From: Candidatus Gastranaerophilales bacterium
Lineage (GTDB): Bacteria; Cyanobacteriota; Vampirovibrionia; Gastranaerophilales; Gastranaerophilaceae
Direction: 5' to 3'
Assembly: GCA_944323145.1 (NCBI GenBank)
Contig: CALURJ010000003.1
Location: 62,001-126,000 of the forward strand
Length of the DNA stretch: 64,000 bases
The position numbers and the translations under genes are program-made. Of the stretch, positions 61,169 through 64,000 are shown piece by piece. The notes beneath the pieces were generated by a model. The model was not told the origin of the DNA. It worked only from the letters and a program-made list of their open reading frames with translations, and made no database searches. The number at the start of each line of letters is the position of its first letter. Positions within the stretch are counted from its first letter, which is position 1.

Positions 61169-62836
61169 ATGGATTTTTCAAAGATACTGGAGAATAAACC
61201 TTTATTATACGGGATAATCGGCGGAGTTATTTTATTACTGGCTCTGTTTATCACTATAGGAATTGTAAGTTCTTCTAACAAATCCGCTGGCGGTACGGAA
61301 ATAACAGGCGAACCTTTAAAAGAGAATGTGGATCTTTTAACAACGGATAATGCGGGAAAAGCTATTGAAATTCAGGCGCTTCTTGCGAAATATGATATTG
61401 CGGTCAGCAGAAGACTGGACGGTACAAAATCTATTCTTTACCTGAAAAAAGGCGACTGTAAAACCGGTAGAAAGGCCTGCTATACAACTGATAGAGATTT
61501 GGCTTTAATCCAGATTGTTCAAAGCGGTCTTATGGATCAAAATGTAGGACTTGAAATTTTTGACAAAGGTGATTTTACATCAACTAAAGAAGACAAAAAA
61601 ATAAGGCTTTCAAGAGCTATTAACGGGGAACTTTCAAGACTTATAAGACGAATTGACGGAGTTGACAATGCTTCGGTATTTATTTCAATTCCGGAACAGA
61701 CTATGTTTACCTCAATGCAAAAACCTGTTACGGCAACAGTTCAAATTACTCTGGCAAAAGATTCATCCAAGCTCGATCAGCTTAAAGTTAAAGCTATTAC
61801 AAATCTTCTTCTCGGAAGTGTTACGGGATTAACAGCTGAAAATATTGCCATAACTGATACAAACGGAAACACCTACCACAGTATTATGAATGCGGAAGAT
61901 GAAATGCTCAGACGCCTGGAAGAAAATGATAAGTATATGACTACGAAGGTTAATCAGCAGTTGGATAGACTTATCGGTCAGGGGAATTATGTTGCAACCG
62001 TAAGCACATTCCTTCGTCAGGCTCCTGTTGAAAAGTTTACAATAGATTATGACCCTGAGAGAAAGGCTTCAGTAACTGAACAAACTTTCTCTGAAGGTTT
62101 AGGCGACAGAACAAATGATACAAACAGAAATGTAAATGCAGTGAGCGTATATCTTCCGAACGGGCTTCCGAACGGTTCTTCAGATTCAAGCCAGAACAGA
62201 AACTATTCAAGAACAGCAAGAGAAACTCAATACGGGGTTACCAAGACACAAACAAATGAATATATAAAACCGGGAGTTGTAGAAGATATTTCAATTGCGG
62301 TAACATTAGATAAAAATGCTCTTCCGTCAAATACGACTCTTGAGGAATTAAAAGAGTTAATTGCAAAAGCAGCAAGCCCGAAAGTTGATCCGGAAAATGT
62401 TTCTATAGCATTTTCAGATTCAACGGATCCTTATCTCGCTTCCGACAGGCCTGCTAATCTGCCGAAGCCGGATGAAACAGGGAATCCTTGGTGGCTTGCA
62501 ATCGCTCTCAGTGCAATCGGTTTAATAATAGTATTTAAAGCTGTTTCCAATAAAGTTCAGCAGATACAGGAAGCAAACAGACGCGAAGTTGAACAGCTCA
62601 GACAAAAAACCGCACAGCAGGAAAAACAATTGATGGATATTAATCAGCGTGCAGCTCAATTGACGGAAAGGCAGTCCGAACTGGCACAGGGACTCGTTGA
62701 ACAGCAGCAGAGAGGTTATATACAACAGCAAACTCCTGATCAACTGGTAGATACATTATCTAATCTTTCTGCAGAATTGTCGGATGCTGATGATGAAGCC
62801 GGTGAAAAGATAAAAAGCTGGATTGAGCAAGGGTAG
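61169..62836 (+). CDS. fliF: Flagellar MS-ring protein FliF
   Basis: FliF builds the membrane ring that templates the flagellar basal body. The 555 residues show an N-terminal membrane helix (about 14-35, LLYGIIGGVILLLALFITIG), the YscJ/FliF ring-building domains (RAINGELSRLIRRIDGVDNA, VFISIPEQTMFTSMQKPVTA with VQITLAKDSSKL), and a low-complexity loop. A second membrane helix follows (WWLAIALSAIGLIIVFKAV), then a Gln-rich coiled tail ending GEKIKSWIEQG, the expected FliG-binding end. AAGAGGA precedes the ATG. Confidence 0.93.
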   Translation: MDFSKILENKPLLYGIIGGVILLLALFITIGIVSSSNKSAGGTEITGEPLKENVDLLTTDNAGKAIEIQALLAKYDIAVSRRLDGTKSILYLKKGDCKTGRKACYTTDRDLALIQIVQSGLMDQNVGLEIFDKGDFTSTKEDKKIRLSRAINGELSRLIRRIDGVDNASVFISIPEQTMFTSMQKPVTATVQITLAKDSSKLDQLKVKAITNLLLGSVTGLTAENIAITDTNGNTYHSIMNAEDEMLRRLEENDKYMTTKVNQQLDRLIGQGNYVATVSTFLRQAPVEKFTIDYDPERKASVTEQTFSEGLGDRTNDTNRNVNAVSVYLPNGLPNGSSDSSQNRNYSRTARETQYGVTKTQTNEYIKPGVVEDISIAVTLDKNALPSNTTLEELKELIAKAASPKVDPENVSIAFSDSTDPYLASDRPANLPKPDETGNPWWLAIALSAIGLIIVFKAVSNKVQQIQEANRREVEQLRQKTAQQEKQLMDINQRAAQLTERQSELAQGLVEQQQRGYIQQQTPDQLVDTLSNLSAELSDADDEAGEKIKSWIEQG

Positions 62837-62884
62837 TTTAGAAGCGGAAAGTCCGGAAAGCAAGAGGGCAGGCTAAATAAAAGA

Positions 62885-63063
62885 AAGGAAAGTTTATAAA
62901 GCAAAGAAGGTGCGAGGGATAAGATTAAGCATAGAATCGAGTTCAGATTGGTAAAGCTCCCCGAGTGCGTTGACTAAACAAAGCGACAGTACTAAAGATA
63001 ATGGAGTTAATGTAAGATAAGCTAAAAGCGCCTTAAAAGCAGTCGTAAGCTATGGTATAAAAG
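62885..63063 (+). ncRNA. Conserved structured leader, copy B (before fliG)
   Basis: About 176 nt between fliF and fliG matching copy A. Helix 1 is AGTTTAT (62891-62897) with GTAAGCT (63045-63051), where copy A has AGTTTAC, so a C-G pair becomes U-G. Helix 2 is AAGGTGC (62907-62913) with GCGCCTT (63028-63034). The terminal block holds the same ATG-GTA-TAA and abuts the fliG ATG. No separate promoter is visible, so here it is an intergenic part of the fliEFG transcript. Confidence 0.7.
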
Positions 63064-64000
63064 ATGGCAATAGAAGGATTTGATTATAAAGGTTTTGCAC
63101 AGAATTTAGCACAGCAGGCTCTGGAATTAATCCCTAAGGATTTTGACGATAACCAGAAAAATTATGTTGCAAATACTCTTTTGAATTTTTCAACCATCGC
63201 CGGACAGGCATTGAATGATGATAACCAGATGAATTTTAATCTGGATCAGGCAATGATGATTACTCAAATCATTGCGGAATGGTCTTTCCATAAATCGGTC
63301 GACTTAATACGTTCGGGCATCCCGCAGCAATACTGGGATCCGATTATGCAGAAAATTGCTTTCACAATATTTGAAGTGGCAAAGAATGCTTATCATCAAG
63401 GATTGCCTCAAGACCAGTGTTTACAGCTTATTGAACACCATGTTAAAAAGACTTATCTGGACTGTATTGCAGAACTTAAAGATAAAAATTTAATAGATGA
63501 AGGTTTGATGGAACAAGCTGCAAGCCAGTCTAATATTGATGCTATGATGCAGGAACAAACTCAGGCTGAGCAGCAGGCACAACAGGCGCAGCAAGCTCAA
63601 AATCAAACTGTTCCTCAGCAGACTCAAGGCCCGATACCTCCTGGGGCTCCTGTTCAGGAACCGCTGGGCGGCGACGCAAAAGTATTTAAACTGGCAACCC
63701 TTGCTCTCCTGTTCCAAAAAATGAAACAGGAGAAGGTACAGACAATTTTAAATAAGTTTAATCCTGATGATGCAAATTCTGTTATAAAATTTATGGGAAT
63801 GCCGGATTTGGGAGAAAAAATTGACCCGGGTATAACAATGCGCTGCCTGGAAGAAATTAAAACTTCTTTACCTGCTTTTCATCAGGATTTAAGCCCTTCA
63901 AAAATTATTCATAAAATTCAAAATGTTTCGCAATATTTCGACAGATCACAACTTGAAAATATATTAAGACCTGAACGCACAAAGGTGAAAAGGTTTGTCT
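63064..64000 (+). CDS. fliG: Flagellar switch protein FliG, 5' part
   Basis: Runs off the window with about 312 residues read. FliG couples the MS ring to the stator and sets the rotation direction. The later part (from about 215) has the FliG pattern of short helices: LALLFQKMKQEKVQTILNKF, NPDDANSVIKFMGMPDLGEK. The first 150 residues are an unrecognised helical domain (FDYKGFAQNLAQQALELIPK), followed by a Gln/Ala-rich linker (about 155-195, QAEQQAQQAQQAQNQTVPQQ). Normal FliG has neither so long an extension nor this linker. Position after fliF strongly supports the call. Confidence 0.7.
   Translation, partial: MAIEGFDYKGFAQNLAQQALELIPKDFDDNQKNYVANTLLNFSTIAGQALNDDNQMNFNLDQAMMITQIIAEWSFHKSVDLIRSGIPQQYWDPIMQKIAFTIFEVAKNAYHQGLPQDQCLQLIEHHVKKTYLDCIAELKDKNLIDEGLMEQAASQSNIDAMMQEQTQAEQQAQQAQQAQNQTVPQQTQGPIPPGAPVQEPLGGDAKVFKLATLALLFQKMKQEKVQTILNKFNPDDANSVIKFMGMPDLGEKIDPGITMRCLEEIKTSLPAFHQDLSPSKIIHKIQNVSQYFDRSQLENILRPERTKVKRFV

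Noticed and set aside
62845..62866. GGAAAGTCCGG resembling the 5' end of RNase P RNA
   Set aside because: Only about ten bases match; none of the other conserved RNase P regions follows, and fliG begins 200 bp later.

Overview
This AT-rich window looks like a chromosomal stretch from a fermentative, Gram-negative-type bacterium. My best inference is a gut Melainabacterium/Vampirovibrionia (Gastranaerophilales-like), the non-photosynthetic sister group of Cyanobacteria. The support is indirect: atpD-atpC stand alone as a beta/epsilon pair as in cyanobacteria; an AdhE-type fermentation enzyme sits beside type IV pilus/secretin genes, a flagellar basal-body cluster and minCDE; and many small orphan proteins are present. 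No 16S gene is present, so this is not proven.

Layout. 1-1703: 3' part of adhE. 1830-4237: tRNA-Cys, a TPM-domain protein, a nucleotidyltransferase-fold protein without its aspartates, a broken tRNA copy and an intact tRNA-Val, and an orphan. 4234-8102 (minus): gcvPA, gcvH, gcvT behind a palindromic promoter, then a DnaJ-family gene. 8244-18873 (minus): the S10-spc ribosomal protein cluster from rpsJ to rplR. Its spacers are long and repeat-filled, it is interrupted by two orphan genes, and it ends early at a terminator after rplR. 19158-21503 (minus): minC-minD-minE. 21587-25962: lytic transglycosylase, Nudix-type regulator, secG, tcdA-like, SDR, glycosyltransferase. 26037-30533: comM, split chromate transporter, atpC, atpD. 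30601-30990: a MITE-like element with 18-bp perfect terminal inverted repeats. 31054-38868: uridine-kinase-like gene, then a pilus/secretion operon (pilP-like, secretin, ATPase, platform protein, SDR). 39215-45989: rimO, a flippase, and a 1266-residue adhesin. 46047-53611: a large translocator-like orphan, fabI, valS, two tandem paralogues, an S1-domain protein. 53830-57377: a group of orphan proteins that look like axial or secreted components. 57673-64000: a divergent purH, a glycosyltransferase, dCMP deaminase, and fliE-fliF-fliG running off the window.

Most notable items. (1) An exported filamentous-haemagglutinin-type adhesin carries an approximately 279-residue Asp-Thr tract and ends in a PilZ domain with both c-di-GMP-binding motifs. 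(2) A roughly 170-180-nt conserved leader with nested helices lies immediately before both the purH-like gene and fliG. (3) Two proteins share N- and C-terminal modules around a present or absent central domain close to fliEFG. (4) Three families of hairpin-containing repeats sit at the 3' ends of ribosomal protein genes, one with compensatory base changes. (5) A PurH lacks several catalytic residues.

The pilus ATPase (MshEN-like N-terminus), the PilZ adhesin and the flagellar cluster all point to surface behaviour that could be coordinated by c-di-GMP, but that link is inference.
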